Assembly: GCF_007993815.1 (NCBI RefSeq)
Contig: NZ_VJWE01000011.1
Coordinates: forward strand, 992,001 to 1,056,000
Direction: 5' to 3'
Length of the DNA stretch: 64,000 bases
Source of the DNA: Acidovorax delafieldii
GTDB lineage: Bacteria; Pseudomonadota; Gammaproteobacteria; Burkholderiales; Burkholderiaceae_C
The notes under the pieces are model-generated. The model saw only the letters and a list, made by a program, of their open reading frames with translations, made no database searches and had not been told where the DNA came from. The stretch's first letter is position 1, and each line of letters opens with the position of its first letter. Below are positions 15,959-25,065 of this stretch, piece after piece. The position numbers were made by a program, and so were the translations under genes.

Positions 15959-17626
15959 TCAGTGCGTCAGGCGCGCCTGCGCGGCGCCTGTTGCCAGCGC
16001 CTGGGTTTGATGCCCTGCATACGGTGCGGCCACCGCACCGCCGTGGCCGTAGCCGGCTGCAGATTCGGCCAGGCGGAACTGCTGCACCACATGCGACAGG
16101 CGCGCGGCCTGCTCGCGCAGCGACTCGGCGGCTGCGGCGGATTCCTCCACCAGCGCCGCGTTCTGCTGCGTCATGCGGTCGATCTCGCCCACCGAACTGT
16201 TCACCTGGCCGATGCCAGCCGACTGCTCGGACGCAGCCGCCGTGATCTCGCCAATGATGTCGCCCACGCGCTGCACGCTGCTCACGATGTCCTTCATGGC
16301 CGTACCGGCTTCTTCCACATGGCGCACGCCGCCGTCCACGGCCGTCACGCTGCTCTGGATCAGGCCCTTGATGTCGCTGGCCGCCGCTGCGCTGCGCTGC
16401 GCCAGGCTGCGCACCTCGCTGGCCACCACGGCAAAGCCCCGGCCCTGCTCGCCTGCACGGGCAGCTTCCACGGCCGCGTTCAGCGCCAGGATGTTGGTCT
16501 GGAAGGCAATGGAGTCGATCAGGCCGATGATGTCGCCGATCTTGCGGCTCGATGTCGAAATCTCATGCATGCTGGCCACGGCCTGCTGCACCACGCCGCC
16601 ACCGTGTGTGGCCATCTGCGAGGCCGACGCGGCCAGCTGGTTTGCCATCTGCGACGACGATGCCGTCTGCTGCACCGTGGACGTGAGCTGCGACAGCGAG
16701 GACACGGCCTCCTGCGCGTTGCTGGCCGTCTGCTCGGTGCGCTGCGACAGGTCCTGGTTGCCCGTGGCGATCTCCTGGCTGGCCGTGGCGATGTTGCCGC
16801 TGGCATCCCGCACCTGCGCCACCAGCGCACTCAGGCCCTGCTGCATGTCGCGCAGCGCGCGCTGCAAATCGGCCACTTCGTCCTTGCCCTCGGCAGCAAT
16901 GTGCTGCGACAGGTCGCCGCCCGCAATCGCCTGGGCCATCTTGCGTGCGTCTTCCAGCGGCTTGCAAATGGAGTTCATGTTCATCAGCGTGGTGGGCACC
17001 ACCACCACCACGGTGATCAGCACCGCCAGCACAAACAGCCACTTGGTCTGGTTGGACACTTCGCTTTGCTGCGCCACCGACTTGGCCACCTCCGCGCGCA
17101 GCACCGAGTCCAGCTCGGCCATCAGCTTGTCGGCCTCGGCAAACTCCGCCACGGCCTTGCCGCTCATGCGGTTGGCAATGGTGGCGGTGTCATAGCCACC
17201 TGCCTCCAGCTGGCGCGCCACGTGCGCAAACAGCTCGCGGTAGCTGTCCAGGCGCTTGACGATGTTGCGCACCACCGGGTTGTCAGAGTCCTCCTCGCCT
17301 TCCAGGAACTTGTTGGCAATCTTCTTGGCCTTGTCCTGGCTCTCCACCCACTTGGCATACGCGGCCTTCACGGCTTCGGGCTTCTCGTAGCCAATGATCA
17401 TGTCCTTCTCGAACTGGCGGATGGCACCCATTTCGCCCCGCAGCTCGGCCATGTAACCCACCTCGGCGAACGAGTGGTCCATGAAGTCCTGGCTCATGTT
17501 GTGGATGCGGAACATGCCCAGCATGCCCGCGCCCCCCAGCAGCCCCAGCAGGCCCAGCACCACGCCAATGGCACCCAGCATGCGCAAACGTATGGTGAAC
17601 TGCCGCATGAGCGAGAAGAGATTCAT
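15959..17626 (-). CDS. Methyl-accepting chemotaxis protein
   Basis: This 555-residue inner-membrane chemoreceptor couples ligand sensing to the CheA/CheW kinase. It has a short cytoplasmic start, TM1 at about residues 15-37 ([20 protein letters not shown]), and a periplasmic four-helix-bundle sensor of about 155 residues. TM2 is at about 195-215 ([20 protein letters not shown]), followed by a HAMP domain and a long signalling coiled coil. The invariant hairpin tip reads [20 protein letters not shown] then [17 protein letters not shown]. The C-terminus lacks a recognisable NWETF-type CheR/CheB tether. The ligand is unknown. A terminator follows the gene. Confidence 0.95.
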   Translation of the reverse strand: MNLFSLMRQFTIRLRMLGAIGVVLGLLGLLGGAGMLGMFRIHNMSQDFMDHSFAEVGYMAELRGEMGAIRQFEKDMIIGYEKPEAVKAAYAKWVESQDKAKKIANKFLEGEEDSDNPVVRNIVKRLDSYRELFAHVARQLEAGGYDTATIANRMSGKAVAEFAEADKLMAELDSVLRAEVAKSVAQQSEVSNQTKWLFVLAVLITVVVVVPTTLMNMNSICKPLEDARKMAQAIAGGDLSQHIAAEGKDEVADLQRALRDMQQGLSALVAQVRDASGNIATASQEIATGNQDLSQRTEQTASNAQEAVSSLSQLTSTVQQTASSSQMANQLAASASQMATHGGGVVQQAVASMHEISTSSRKIGDIIGLIDSIAFQTNILALNAAVEAARAGEQGRGFAVVASEVRSLAQRSAAAASDIKGLIQSSVTAVDGGVRHVEEAGTAMKDIVSSVQRVGDIIGEITAAASEQSAGIGQVNSSVGEIDRMTQQNAALVEESAAAAESLREQAARLSHVVQQFRLAESAAGYGHGGAVAAPYAGHQTQALATGAAQARLTH

Positions 17627-17744
17627 GATCTGTCGTCCTTGATATAGCTATGCCAATGCGGTCGCCGCACCTCCCCCGAGGCGACGGATTCGCAACAAAT
17701 CGTTGCAGTTTGCCAGACATCGATGACCGTGCTGTACGTATTTA

Positions 17745-20006
17745 TCACATGCGCCACCGCTTGAGTAGGAGGGCATTCGCCATCACGCTGACCGAGCTGA
17801 GCGCCATGGCCGCGCCCGCCACCACCGGGTTCAGGTAGCCCAGCGCCGCCAGCGGAATGCCCGCCACGTTGTATGCAAATGCCCAGAACAGGTTCTGGCG
17901 GATCTTCATCACCGTGCGGTGCGAAATATCCAGTGCCGCCGCCACCAGCATCGGGTCGCCGCGCATCAGCGTGATGCCCGCTGCGTGCATGGCCACATCA
18001 GTCCCGTTGCCCATGGCCATGCCCACATCGGCCGCCGCCAGCGCGGGGGCATCGTTAACGCCGTCGCCCACCATCGCCACATGATGGTGCTTGCCATCGG
18101 TGCCCTGTTGCAACGCAGCCACCTTGGCCGCCTTGTCGCCCGGCAGCACCTCGGCCATCACCTCGCCCGCGGCCGGGTCCAGCCCCAGGCGCCGGGCCAT
18201 GGCCTCGGCCGCGCCCCGGTTGTCGCCCGACACCATCACCGTGCGGATGCCCCGCGCCTTCAGCGCCGCCAAAGCTTCGCGCGCACCCGGTTTGGGCTCG
18301 TCGCCAAAGGCCATCAATGCCCGCAGCGCCAACCCTTCTGTGACCCGCTGGGCCACGGCGGACACCGTGGCGCCTTCCCGTTGCAATGCCTCCGCGCGGT
18401 CTGACAACGGGCCCAGGCCCACCCCCAGCTCCTGCATCCAGCGCAGGCTGCCCACCAAGTAGCTCTGGCCGTCCACCTCGCCCTCGGTGCCGCGCCCGGG
18501 CACGGCGCGCACGTCCTGCGCGGTGGCCACGTGGATCTGCCGCTCGCCCGCAGCCGCCACCACCGCGCGCGCCAGGGGGTGTTCGCTACCGCTTTGCACT
18601 GCGGCCACGGCCGCCATCACCGCCGTATCGTCCAGACCCGGCACCACCTCAAACGCCGTGAGCCGGGGCTGGCCCACGGTCAGCGTGCCGGTCTTGTCAA
18701 AGGCCACCGTGTCCACCTTGTGCGCCAGCTCCAGCGCCTGCACGTCCTTGATCAGGATGCCGTGTTTGGCCGCCACGCCCGTACCCGCCATGATGGCCGC
18801 GGGCGTGGCCAGCCCCAGCGCACAGGGGCAGGCAATCACCATCACGGCCACGGCGTGGATCAGCGCCGCCTCCAGCCCCGCGCCCATGGCCAGCCAGCCC
18901 GCCAGGGTCACCAGCGCCACCACCAGCACCACCGGCACAAAAATAGCCGACACCTGGTCCACCAGCCGCTGGATGGGCGCCTTGGCCGCCTGCGCGTCTT
19001 CCACCAGCCGGATGATCTGGGCCAGCACCGTCTCGGCGCCCACGGCCGTCACCGCCATCACGATGCGGCCATCGCCATTGATCGATCCACCCGTGAGCGC
19101 TGCACCCACATCGCGCGCCACCGGCAGGGGCTCACCGGTCAGCATGGATTCGTCCACCTGCGTGTGGCCCTCGTGCACCGTGCCATCGACGGGGATGCGC
19201 TCGCCAGGCCGCACCACCAATTGATCGCCCACCAGCACCTCAGACACCGGCACATCCACCTCGCCCTGCTTGGTCAGCAAATGCACCACATCGGGCCGCA
19301 GCGCATGCAGCGCACGGATGGCCGCCGTGGTCTGGCGCTTGGCGCGCGCCTCCAGCCACTTGCCCAGCAGCACCAGCGTGACCACCACGGCCGACGCCTC
19401 GAAGTACAGGTGCGGCACATGCCCCGGGTGGTCCGTGGGCGCCGTGAGCCACAGCCACATCGACAGGCCCCAGCCCGCACTGGTGCCCAGCGCCACCAGC
19501 AAGTCCATGTTGCCGCTCAGCGCCTTGGCCGCATGCCAGCCCGCCTTGTAAAACCGTGCCCCCAGGATGAACTGCACCGGCGTGGCCAGCACAAACTGCA
19601 CCCAGGCGGGCAGCATCCAGTGCTGGCCGAACAGGTCACCGATCATGGGCAGCACCAGCGGCGCCGACAGCAGCAGGCCAATACCCACGGGTAAAAAGCC
19701 GGCCCAGGGCGACAAGTCCTCCGGAGCATCCTCCTGCCCCGCCGCACGCGGCTCGTAGCCCGCATTGCGCACCGCGCGGCGCAGGACCGCCTCCATGGCC
19801 GCGGCGTCAGCGCCTACCTGCGTGACAAAGGCAATGCGCGCAGACTCGGTCGCCAGATTGACCGAGGCCTCCTGCACGCCCGGCACCTTGCGCAGCGCGC
19901 GCTCCACACGGCCCACGCAGCTTGCGCAGGTCATGCCAGAAATGCCCAGGTCCAGCGAGTGCACAGACCCGGGCGCGGTGTTGAGGGGGGTGGTGATGGT
20001 GTTCAT
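17745..20006 (-). CDS. copA: Copper-exporting P1B-type ATPase CopA
   Basis: This inner-membrane pump drives Cu(I) from cytoplasm to periplasm using ATP. The 753-residue product has one heavy-metal-associated domain ([17 protein letters not shown], residues about 22-38). It also has the membrane metal site [13 protein letters not shown], the phosphorylated Asp in [11 protein letters not shown], the SEHPLARAV motif and the hinge [12 protein letters not shown]. The ATG at 20006 is favoured because a CueR-type promoter occupies 20014-20044, which would place transcription start within a base or two of this ATG. An upstream in-frame start at 20048 would lie before the promoter. A leaderless message or a GTG start at the HMA domain are both possible. 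It diverges from copZ-cueR. Confidence 0.96.
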   Translation of the reverse strand: MNTITTPLNTAPGSVHSLDLGISGMTCASCVGRVERALRKVPGVQEASVNLATESARIAFVTQVGADAAAMEAVLRRAVRNAGYEPRAAGQEDAPEDLSPWAGFLPVGIGLLLSAPLVLPMIGDLFGQHWMLPAWVQFVLATPVQFILGARFYKAGWHAAKALSGNMDLLVALGTSAGWGLSMWLWLTAPTDHPGHVPHLYFEASAVVVTLVLLGKWLEARAKRQTTAAIRALHALRPDVVHLLTKQGEVDVPVSEVLVGDQLVVRPGERIPVDGTVHEGHTQVDESMLTGEPLPVARDVGAALTGGSINGDGRIVMAVTAVGAETVLAQIIRLVEDAQAAKAPIQRLVDQVSAIFVPVVLVVALVTLAGWLAMGAGLEAALIHAVAVMVIACPCALGLATPAAIMAGTGVAAKHGILIKDVQALELAHKVDTVAFDKTGTLTVGQPRLTAFEVVPGLDDTAVMAAVAAVQSGSEHPLARAVVAAAGERQIHVATAQDVRAVPGRGTEGEVDGQSYLVGSLRWMQELGVGLGPLSDRAEALQREGATVSAVAQRVTEGLALRALMAFGDEPKPGAREALAALKARGIRTVMVSGDNRGAAEAMARRLGLDPAAGEVMAEVLPGDKAAKVAALQQGTDGKHHHVAMVGDGVNDAPALAAADVGMAMGNGTDVAMHAAGITLMRGDPMLVAAALDISHRTVMKIRQNLFWAFAYNVAGIPLAALGYLNPVVAGAAMALSSVSVMANALLLKRWRM

Positions 20007-20013
20007 GGCCGGG

Positions 20014-20044
20014 ATGCTGATCCTTGACGTGATGGCAAGGTCAA
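20014..20044 (-). promoter_or_regulatory. CueR-type promoter of copA
   Basis: On the minus strand: -35 TTGACC (20044-20039), a 19-base spacer carrying the dyad, and -10 CAGCAT (20019-20014). The long spacer and the TTGAC-N11-GTCAA dyad are features of MerR-family activated promoters. It mirrors the copZ promoter at 20092-20122. Confidence 0.75.
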
Positions 20045-20091
20045 GCATTGATATTGATCAACCCTCACATCATGAGTGTCTTGAGCGGTGT

Positions 20092-20122
20092 TTGACTCTG
20101 CCACGATGTCAAGCTTCAACAT
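20092..20122 (+). promoter_or_regulatory. CueR-type promoter of copZ-cueR
   Basis: -35 TTGACT (20092-20097), 19-base spacer, -10 CAACAT (20117-20122), with the dyad TTGAC-N11-GTCAA (20092-20112). Spacing and dyad equal those on the copA side, consistent with one regulator (CueR) acting on both. Confidence 0.75.
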
Positions 20123-20173
20123 TCGCTTCGGTCGCATCCACGGCCACATTTCCAAACCCAACAAGGACACCCC

Positions 20174-20380
20174 ATGGCAACCACCACCACGACTTTCCAA
20201 GTGCAGGGCATGACCTGCGGCCACTGCGAACGCGCCGTCACCCAGGCCGTGCAGCAGGTAGATCCCAACGCCCAGGTGCGCATCGACCGCGCCAGCGGCA
20301 AGGTGGACGTGGACAGCACCGCCCCCCGCGAAGCCCTGGCCGCCGCCATTGCCGAAGAAGGCTACACCGTCGCGGCCTGA
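20174..20380 (+). CDS. copZ: Heavy-metal-associated domain copper chaperone (CopZ-like)
   Basis: A 68-residue single HMA domain with the Cu(I)-binding motif GMTCGHC (residues about 12-18) and the usual beta-alpha-beta pattern ending EEGYTV. CopZ-type proteins carry Cu(I) in the cytoplasm to CopA or to the CueR sensor. AAGGA lies 6 bases before the ATG. It is divergent from copA, with cueR 36 bases downstream. Lineage names vary (copZ, or simply heavy-metal transport protein). Confidence 0.9.
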   Translation: MATTTTTFQVQGMTCGHCERAVTQAVQQVDPNAQVRIDRASGKVDVDSTAPREALAAAIAEEGYTVAA

Positions 20381-20416
20381 GCGCCGCGCCACCACGCACC
20401 CAGCGAGGGCCACACC

Positions 20417-20935
20417 ATGACCACGCCCCATTCCCCAGATGCCGCGCCAACCACGCGCGCCAAGGCCGCAGCACCCCGCCCCATCGCCTGGCCTGTGCCC
20501 ATCGGCGTCGCTGCCAAGCGCGCAGGCATCTCGGCGCGCATGGTGCGGCACTACGAATCGCTGGGCCTCATCAACGGCGTGGCGCGCACCGACAGCGGCT
20601 ACCGCCAGTACACCGAGGCCGACGTGCACGCCCTGCACTTCATCCGCCGCAGCCGCGACCTGGGCTTTTCGATGGAAGAAATCGCCGAACTGCTGGGCCT
20701 GTGGCACGACCGCAGCCGCGCCAGCAGCCAGGTCAAGCGCATCGCGCAGCAGCATATTGACGACCTGAGCGAACGCATCGCCCAGATGCAGGCCATGCAG
20801 CGCAGCCTGCAAACGCTGGTGTCCTGCTGCCAAGGCAACGACCGGCCGGACTGCCCCATCCTGGACGATCTGGCAGCGGGGCAGGCAGAACACCACGTAC
20901 CCCGAGCCTCGCGCAAAACGCTATCAAATCAATAG
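20417..20935 (+). CDS. cueR: Cu(I)-responsive MerR-family regulator CueR
   Basis: CueR distorts promoter DNA to activate copper-export genes when Cu(I) binds. The 172-residue product has the MerR helix-turn-helix IGVAAKRAGISARMVRHYES (about residues 30-49) and a dimerisation helix. The metal loop SCCQGNDRPDCPIL near residue 137 has the two cysteines spaced as in CueR, not the mercury form. It carries an unusual N-terminal extension of about 28 residues (Ala/Pro/Thr-rich) before the normal start. GAGGG precedes the ATG. The operator pair between copA and copZ is its likely target. Confidence 0.93.
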   Translation: MTTPHSPDAAPTTRAKAAAPRPIAWPVPIGVAAKRAGISARMVRHYESLGLINGVARTDSGYRQYTEADVHALHFIRRSRDLGFSMEEIAELLGLWHDRSRASSQVKRIAQQHIDDLSERIAQMQAMQRSLQTLVSCCQGNDRPDCPILDDLAAGQAEHHVPRASRKTLSNQ

Positions 20936-20977
20936 CTACTTGCGCATGTTCGACTGGCGCTTGGAGCGGTTTTTCTT
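20915..20977 (+). repeat. Dispersed intergenic repeat, copy b
   Basis: AAACGCTATCAAATCAATAG is followed by CTACTTGCGC...GGCGCTTGGAGCGG and a TTTTT run. It overlaps the last codons of cueR and continues into the gap before the convergent tetR gene, where the T-run could also aid termination. Confidence 0.6.
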
Positions 20978-21000
20978 TGAAATCTGTGTGGGCAGGCCCG

Positions 21001-21858
21001 TCAGGCACCACCCAAACGCGCTGGAGCCTTGACCTTGCCAACTGCCGTTTTGCGGCGGGGTGCGGTCGCTGGCGCGGCCCCCGTGTCCGCGGCTGAAACC
21101 GGGGCCTGCGCAGGCCGCCGCAGCACCCCATCACACAGCGTCGCAATGCACTGCTGCGCCACCTGCTCGGGCGTGTATTCGCCATCGGGCTGGTACCAGC
21201 GGCCGATCCAGCTCAGGGCGCCGGCAATCACAAAGGCTGTCATCTTCGGGTCGCAGGGCTGCAGCGATCCTTCGGCCACACCCTCGGCCACGAGGCGGCG
21301 GAACTCCTGGTCGATGGCGGACTTGAGGCGGCGCAGCTCCTTGCGGCTTTCGGGGGGCAGCTGCTCGTCCCCTACGCGGATCAGGCACATGCCGAAGTCC
21401 ATGGTGACGATGCGCGCATACACCTGCATGCAGGTCATGAGCTGGTCAATGGCCTTGCCACCCGCAGCGCGCGAGGCGTCAATCCCCTCCAGCATCATCG
21501 TGAGCCCCTTGCTCACGCACTGCAGCAGGATCTCGTCCTTGTTTTTCACGTAGTAATACAGCGTGGGCTTGGTCACGTTCAGGCGCGCGGCGATGTCGTC
21601 GAGCGAGGTGGCGTGAAAGCCGCGTTCGTTGAACAGCTGGGCCGCCGCCTGCAGCACGGCATTGCGTTTGGCCTCGCGCTGGCGCTCGCGGTGCGACACC
21701 GGGGGCCAGGGAGAAGCGGCTGCGGCCTGGGCGGGCGTGGCCTTGGCCTGCTTGGCCGCTTTGACCGGCGTGGCTCGCTTGGCTGTGGATGGCGAAGACG
21801 GGGCTGCGGCGGTGGCGGTGGCGCTGCGGCGGCGGGGTGCCACTTTGGCGTGGGGCAT
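21001..21858 (-). CDS. TetR-family transcriptional repressor
   Basis: The 285-residue product has the TetR DNA-binding domain from about residue 55: RNAVLQAAAQLFNERGFHAT, SLDDIAARLNVTKPTLYYYV, KNKDEILLQCV. It is flanked by Ala/Lys/Pro-rich low-complexity tails at both ends (about 50 residues N-terminal, about 40 C-terminal), which is long for the family (190-220). GAGGAA precedes the ATG. The gene diverges from the liv/acyl-CoA ligase operon, and a 33-bp palindrome lies between them, so it most likely controls that operon and itself. The effector is perhaps an acyl-CoA made by the operon's ligase; this is inference. Confidence 0.9.
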   Translation of the reverse strand: MPHAKVAPRRRSATATAAAPSSPSTAKRATPVKAAKQAKATPAQAAAASPWPPVSHRERQREAKRNAVLQAAAQLFNERGFHATSLDDIAARLNVTKPTLYYYVKNKDEILLQCVSKGLTMMLEGIDASRAAGGKAIDQLMTCMQVYARIVTMDFGMCLIRVGDEQLPPESRKELRRLKSAIDQEFRRLVAEGVAEGSLQPCDPKMTAFVIAGALSWIGRWYQPDGEYTPEQVAQQCIATLCDGVLRRPAQAPVSAADTGAAPATAPRRKTAVGKVKAPARLGGA

Positions 21859-21914
21859 GGATGGCAGTTCCTCGGGAAAGTACGGATGCTGATGAGGGTC
21901 GCGGCTTCCAGAAT

Positions 21915-21947
21915 CTACTTGCGAGTAAACAGTTTACGCACAAGTAG
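21915..21947. promoter_or_regulatory. 33-bp palindromic operator between tetR and the liv operon
   Basis: CTACTTGCGAGTAAAC (21915-21930), centre A, then GTTTACGCACAAGTAG (21932-21947): 14 of 16 positions pair. Size and position suit a TetR dimer or dimer pair. Just beyond, GAAATTTCTG occurs twice, 22 bases apart (21948 and 21970). Confidence 0.75.
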
Positions 21948-22013
21948 GAAATTTCTGCTGGGTTCCATCGAAATTTCTGTCAAAAGCTGCAGTCAACCCG
22001 TATTAGAAAGCCA

Positions 22014-22856
22014 ATGGAGACAACCCCTTCCGGCCCCGCTGCTGCCACGCCCCTGCTGCAGGTGCAGGGCGTGACCCTGGCGTTCGGTGGCGTGAAGGCG
22101 CTGACCGGCGTACGCTTTGACGTGCAGCCCGGCTCCATCACCGCCGTCATCGGCCCCAACGGTGCGGGCAAGACCTCGCTGTTCAACACCATCTCGGGCT
22201 TTTACCGGCCCAGCCAGGGCTCCATCCGCTTTCAGGGGCAGGACATCACCCGCGTGCCCGCGCCCCAGCGCGCCAAGCTGGGCCTGGGCCGCAGCTTTCA
22301 GAACATCGCGCTGTTTCGCGGCATGACGGTGCTCGACAACATCAAGCTGGGCCGCCACGCGCACCTCAAAACCAACGTGCTCGACGCGCTGCTGTACTTC
22401 GGCCGCGCCCGACGCGAAGAGGCCGAACTGCGCCGCGACATCGAGGAGCGCATCATCGACTTTCTCGAAATCGACCACATTCGCCATGCGCCGGTCTCGG
22501 CCCTGCCCTACGGCCTGCAAAAGCGCGTGGAAATGGCCCGCGCGCTGGCCATGCAGCCGCAGATCCTGATGCTGGACGAGCCCGTGGCTGGCATGAACCG
22601 CGAAGAGACCGAAGACATGGCGCGCTTCATCCTGGACGTGCGCGAGGAGTGGGGCGTGACGGTGCTCATGGTCGAACACGACATGGGCATGGTGATGGAC
22701 CTGTCGGACCACGTGGTAGTGCTCAACTTCGGCCAGGTCATCGCGCAGGGCACGCCCGCGCAGGTGCAGGCGGACCCCGAGGTCATCCGCGCCTACCTGG
22801 GCGCCGGTGATGTGGGCGACCTGCGCGCCAAGCTGCAGGGGGTGACCACCGCATGA
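22014..22856 (+). CDS. Branched-chain amino acid-type ABC transporter ATP-binding protein (LivG-like)
   Basis: This cytoplasmic ATPase belongs to a HAAT-type uptake system. The 280-residue product has Walker A IGPNGAGKTSLF (about residues 43-54), Q-loop SFQNIALF, the LivG-type signature LPYGLQKRVEMARAL, Walker B ILMLDEPVAGMN and the switch His in VEHDMGMVM. The C-terminal LivG extension is present. It is the first gene of a seven-gene plus-strand unit and overlaps livH by 4 bases. Although the family is named for leucine, operons of this make-up with an acyl-CoA ligase often import aromatic or fatty acids, so the substrate is left open. Confidence 0.93.
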   Translation: METTPSGPAAATPLLQVQGVTLAFGGVKALTGVRFDVQPGSITAVIGPNGAGKTSLFNTISGFYRPSQGSIRFQGQDITRVPAPQRAKLGLGRSFQNIALFRGMTVLDNIKLGRHAHLKTNVLDALLYFGRARREEAELRRDIEERIIDFLEIDHIRHAPVSALPYGLQKRVEMARALAMQPQILMLDEPVAGMNREETEDMARFILDVREEWGVTVLMVEHDMGMVMDLSDHVVVLNFGQVIAQGTPAQVQADPEVIRAYLGAGDVGDLRAKLQGVTTA

Positions 22857-23743
22857 CCGGCAACTTCGACTGGGCCTACCTGTTTGAGATCAGCCTCACC
22901 GGCATCGCCGGTGGCGGTCTCTACGCGCTGGCCGCACTGGCTTTCGTCATGGTCTACAAGGCCACCCGCGTGGTCAACATTGCCATTGGCGAACTGCTGA
23001 TGGTGGGCGCGTACCTGTTCTTCACCTTTGCATCAATGTTTGCGCTGCCGCTGTGGCTGGCCATCCCCGCCGCCGTGCTGGGCACGGGGCTGCTGGGCGC
23101 GGTGATCGAGCGCACCATGATCCGCCCGCTGCTGGGCGAGCCACCCATCTCCGTCTTCATGGTCACCGTGGGCCTGGCCTCGGTGCTCGTGGGCCTGGTC
23201 GAGATGATCTGGACGGCCGACCAGCGCCGCCTGCCCGACTTCATGCCCACGCAGCCCATCATGGTCGGCGACGCGTTCCTGGCGCCCAAGGTGTTCTGGG
23301 GCGCGGTGATTGCCATCGTGTTCATCGCGGCGGTGCTGGTGGTGTTCCGCTTCTGGCGCGGTGGCGTGGCCCTGCGTGCCACGGCCAGCGACCAGGCTGC
23401 CGCGTACTCGGTGGGGATCAACGTGCCGCGTGTGTTCTCGCTGGCCTGGGTGGCCTCGGCCATGCTGGCAGCCATCTCCGGGATCATCGTGGGCTCGATT
23501 GGCGGCATCTCGTCCAGCATGGGCGTGTTCGGTCTGTCAGTGCTGGTGGTCGTCATCGTGGGCGGGCTCGACAGCGTGCTGGGCGCACTCATCGGCGGCA
23601 TCCTCATCGGCCTGATCGAGGCGCTGGCCGGGGCTTACCTGGGCGGTGAATACAAGCTGCTGGCCACCTTCATCGTGCTGGTCGCCGTGTTGCTGGTGCG
23701 GCCCTACGGCCTGTTCGGCACCCACGAGATAGAGAGACTCTGA
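22853..23743 (+). CDS. Branched-chain amino acid-type ABC permease (LivH-like)
   Basis: A 296-residue inner-membrane permease with about eight hydrophobic segments. It shows the LivH features GIAGGGLYALAALAFVMVYK near the start, LRATASDQAAAYSVGIN (the cytoplasmic coupling loop) and GGLDSVLGALIGGILIGLIE. It overlaps livG by ATGA and shares one base with livM (TGATG), so the set is tightly coupled. Confidence 0.93.
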   Translation: MTGNFDWAYLFEISLTGIAGGGLYALAALAFVMVYKATRVVNIAIGELLMVGAYLFFTFASMFALPLWLAIPAAVLGTGLLGAVIERTMIRPLLGEPPISVFMVTVGLASVLVGLVEMIWTADQRRLPDFMPTQPIMVGDAFLAPKVFWGAVIAIVFIAAVLVVFRFWRGGVALRATASDQAAAYSVGINVPRVFSLAWVASAMLAAISGIIVGSIGGISSSMGVFGLSVLVVVIVGGLDSVLGALIGGILIGLIEALAGAYLGGEYKLLATFIVLVAVLLVRPYGLFGTHEIERL

Positions 23744-24780
23744 TGCGCATCGGGACCCTCAAGGAAACCTACATCGCCGACGCGGCGCTGTTCGACTCGC
23801 GCACGCAAACGGTGTGGCTGGCCGTGGGAGCCGCGCTGCTGGTGCTGTTCCCGTTCATGGCCAGCGACTACTGGCTGTACCTGGCCTGCCTGGTCAGCAT
23901 CAATGTGGCCAGTGCCACAGGCCTCAACATCCTCACGGGCTACACGGGGCTGGTCAGCCTGGGGCAGGCCGCCTTCATGGGCCTGGGGGCCTACACCGTG
24001 GCCGTGCTGGAAACCAAGGTGGGCACGCCCTTTGTGCTCAACCTGCTGGCCGGTGGCTTTGTCGCCATGCTGGGCGGCATCGTCGTGGGCATCCCTTCGC
24101 TGCGCGTGAAGGGGCTGTACCTGGCGATTGCCACCATTGCCGCGTCGTTCATCGCGCACTTCATCTTTGCCAACTGGAAGTTCACCGGCGGCACTGGGGG
24201 CCTGAGCGTGCCACCCGCCAAGCTGTTCGGTATGGCGCTCGATACGTCATTCAGGCTGTACTGGCTCATCGTACCCGTCACCCTTCTCATGCTGCTGGGC
24301 GCGGCCAACCTGTTTCGCACGCGCGTGGGCCGTGCGTTCATCGCGATTCGCGACCGCGACATCTCGGCCGAGGTGCTGGGCATACCGCTGCTGCGCTACA
24401 AGCTGCTGTCGTTTGGCCTGTCATCGTTCTATGCGGGTGTGGCAGGCGGGCTGTGGGCGTACTTCTTTCGTGTGGTCACACCCGAGAGCTTTCCGCTGCT
24501 CATGTCCATCTTCTTCCTGGCGGCCATCATAGTCGGCGGCATGGGTTCCATCCTGGGCGGCATCCTGGGCGCGGTGTTCATGACCATGGTGCCCGAGCTG
24601 CTCAAGCTCGTGGTGGACCTGATGCCCGGCGGCAGCGAACTCACCGTGTTCCTCTCGCCCGTGCGCACGGTCATCTTTGGCCTGCTCATCATCGGTTTTC
24701 TCGTCTTCGAGCCCCATGGCCTGGCCGAAGTGTGGCGGCGCGTCCGTCGTTTCTTCCATCTCTGGCCTTTCCGAAACTGA
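23743..24780 (+). CDS. Branched-chain amino acid-type ABC permease (LivM-like)
   Basis: A 345-residue second permease subunit. Hallmarks are NILTGYTGLVSLGQAAFMGL then GAYTVAVL, the loop FRTRVGRAFIAIRDRDISAE then VLGIPLLRYK, and GGMGSILGGILGAVFM. Its start shares a base with the livH stop. The stop codon is followed immediately by the structured intergenic element at 24781, which separates it from the binding-protein gene. Confidence 0.93.
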   Translation: MRIGTLKETYIADAALFDSRTQTVWLAVGAALLVLFPFMASDYWLYLACLVSINVASATGLNILTGYTGLVSLGQAAFMGLGAYTVAVLETKVGTPFVLNLLAGGFVAMLGGIVVGIPSLRVKGLYLAIATIAASFIAHFIFANWKFTGGTGGLSVPPAKLFGMALDTSFRLYWLIVPVTLLMLLGAANLFRTRVGRAFIAIRDRDISAEVLGIPLLRYKLLSFGLSSFYAGVAGGLWAYFFRVVTPESFPLLMSIFFLAAIIVGGMGSILGGILGAVFMTMVPELLKLVVDLMPGGSELTVFLSPVRTVIFGLLIIGFLVFEPHGLAEVWRRVRRFFHLWPFRN

Positions 24781-25046
24781 GAGCCTATTGATAGCCATTT
24801 CATGGGGTACGCATGACAACACACAGTCACGATCTAGGCGCCCGTCGCAGCGCATGCTGGCGGCCTGGGCAAGGCGGGGAACGACGAGCGTGGCAGTGTG
24901 CTGTCATGCCCGAAGGGTTGCCCCGAAGAGGTAGCGTCTGCAGCGTTGCCCATCCTCGCTGCACATCAGTGCAGCTTGCGGTGGGCGCCTTGCATCCACT
25001 GCCTCTGCGGGGCAACGTACCCCATGAAATGGCTATCAATAGGCTC
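24781..25046. repeat. Structured intergenic element 2 (perfect 31-bp inverted ends, three-way layout)
   Basis: The 31 bases at 24781-24811 (starting GAGCCTATTGATAGCC) are the exact reverse complement of 25016-25046. Inside, arm 1 pairs 24812-24824 (CATGACAACACAC) with 24896-24908. Arm 2 pairs 24917-24931 (GTTGCCCCGAAGAGG) with 25002-25016 and holds the hairpin GCTGCAC/GTGCAGC (24958-24975). The layout equals element 1 at 13698, while most bases differ. It starts at the base after the livM stop and ends 19 bases before the livK-like start, inside one operon. Confidence 0.85.
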
Positions 25047-25065
25047 TAACCCACAGGAGACAACC

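Noticed and set aside
15671..17647. Very long open frame (658 codons) on the plus strand opposite the chemoreceptor, and similar long plus-strand frames at 2283-3644, 46579-48513, 49373-50698 and 51877-53640.
   Set aside because: These lie antisense to well-supported genes; their translations are Arg/His/Ala-rich with no domain signals, the usual shadow effect in high-GC DNA.
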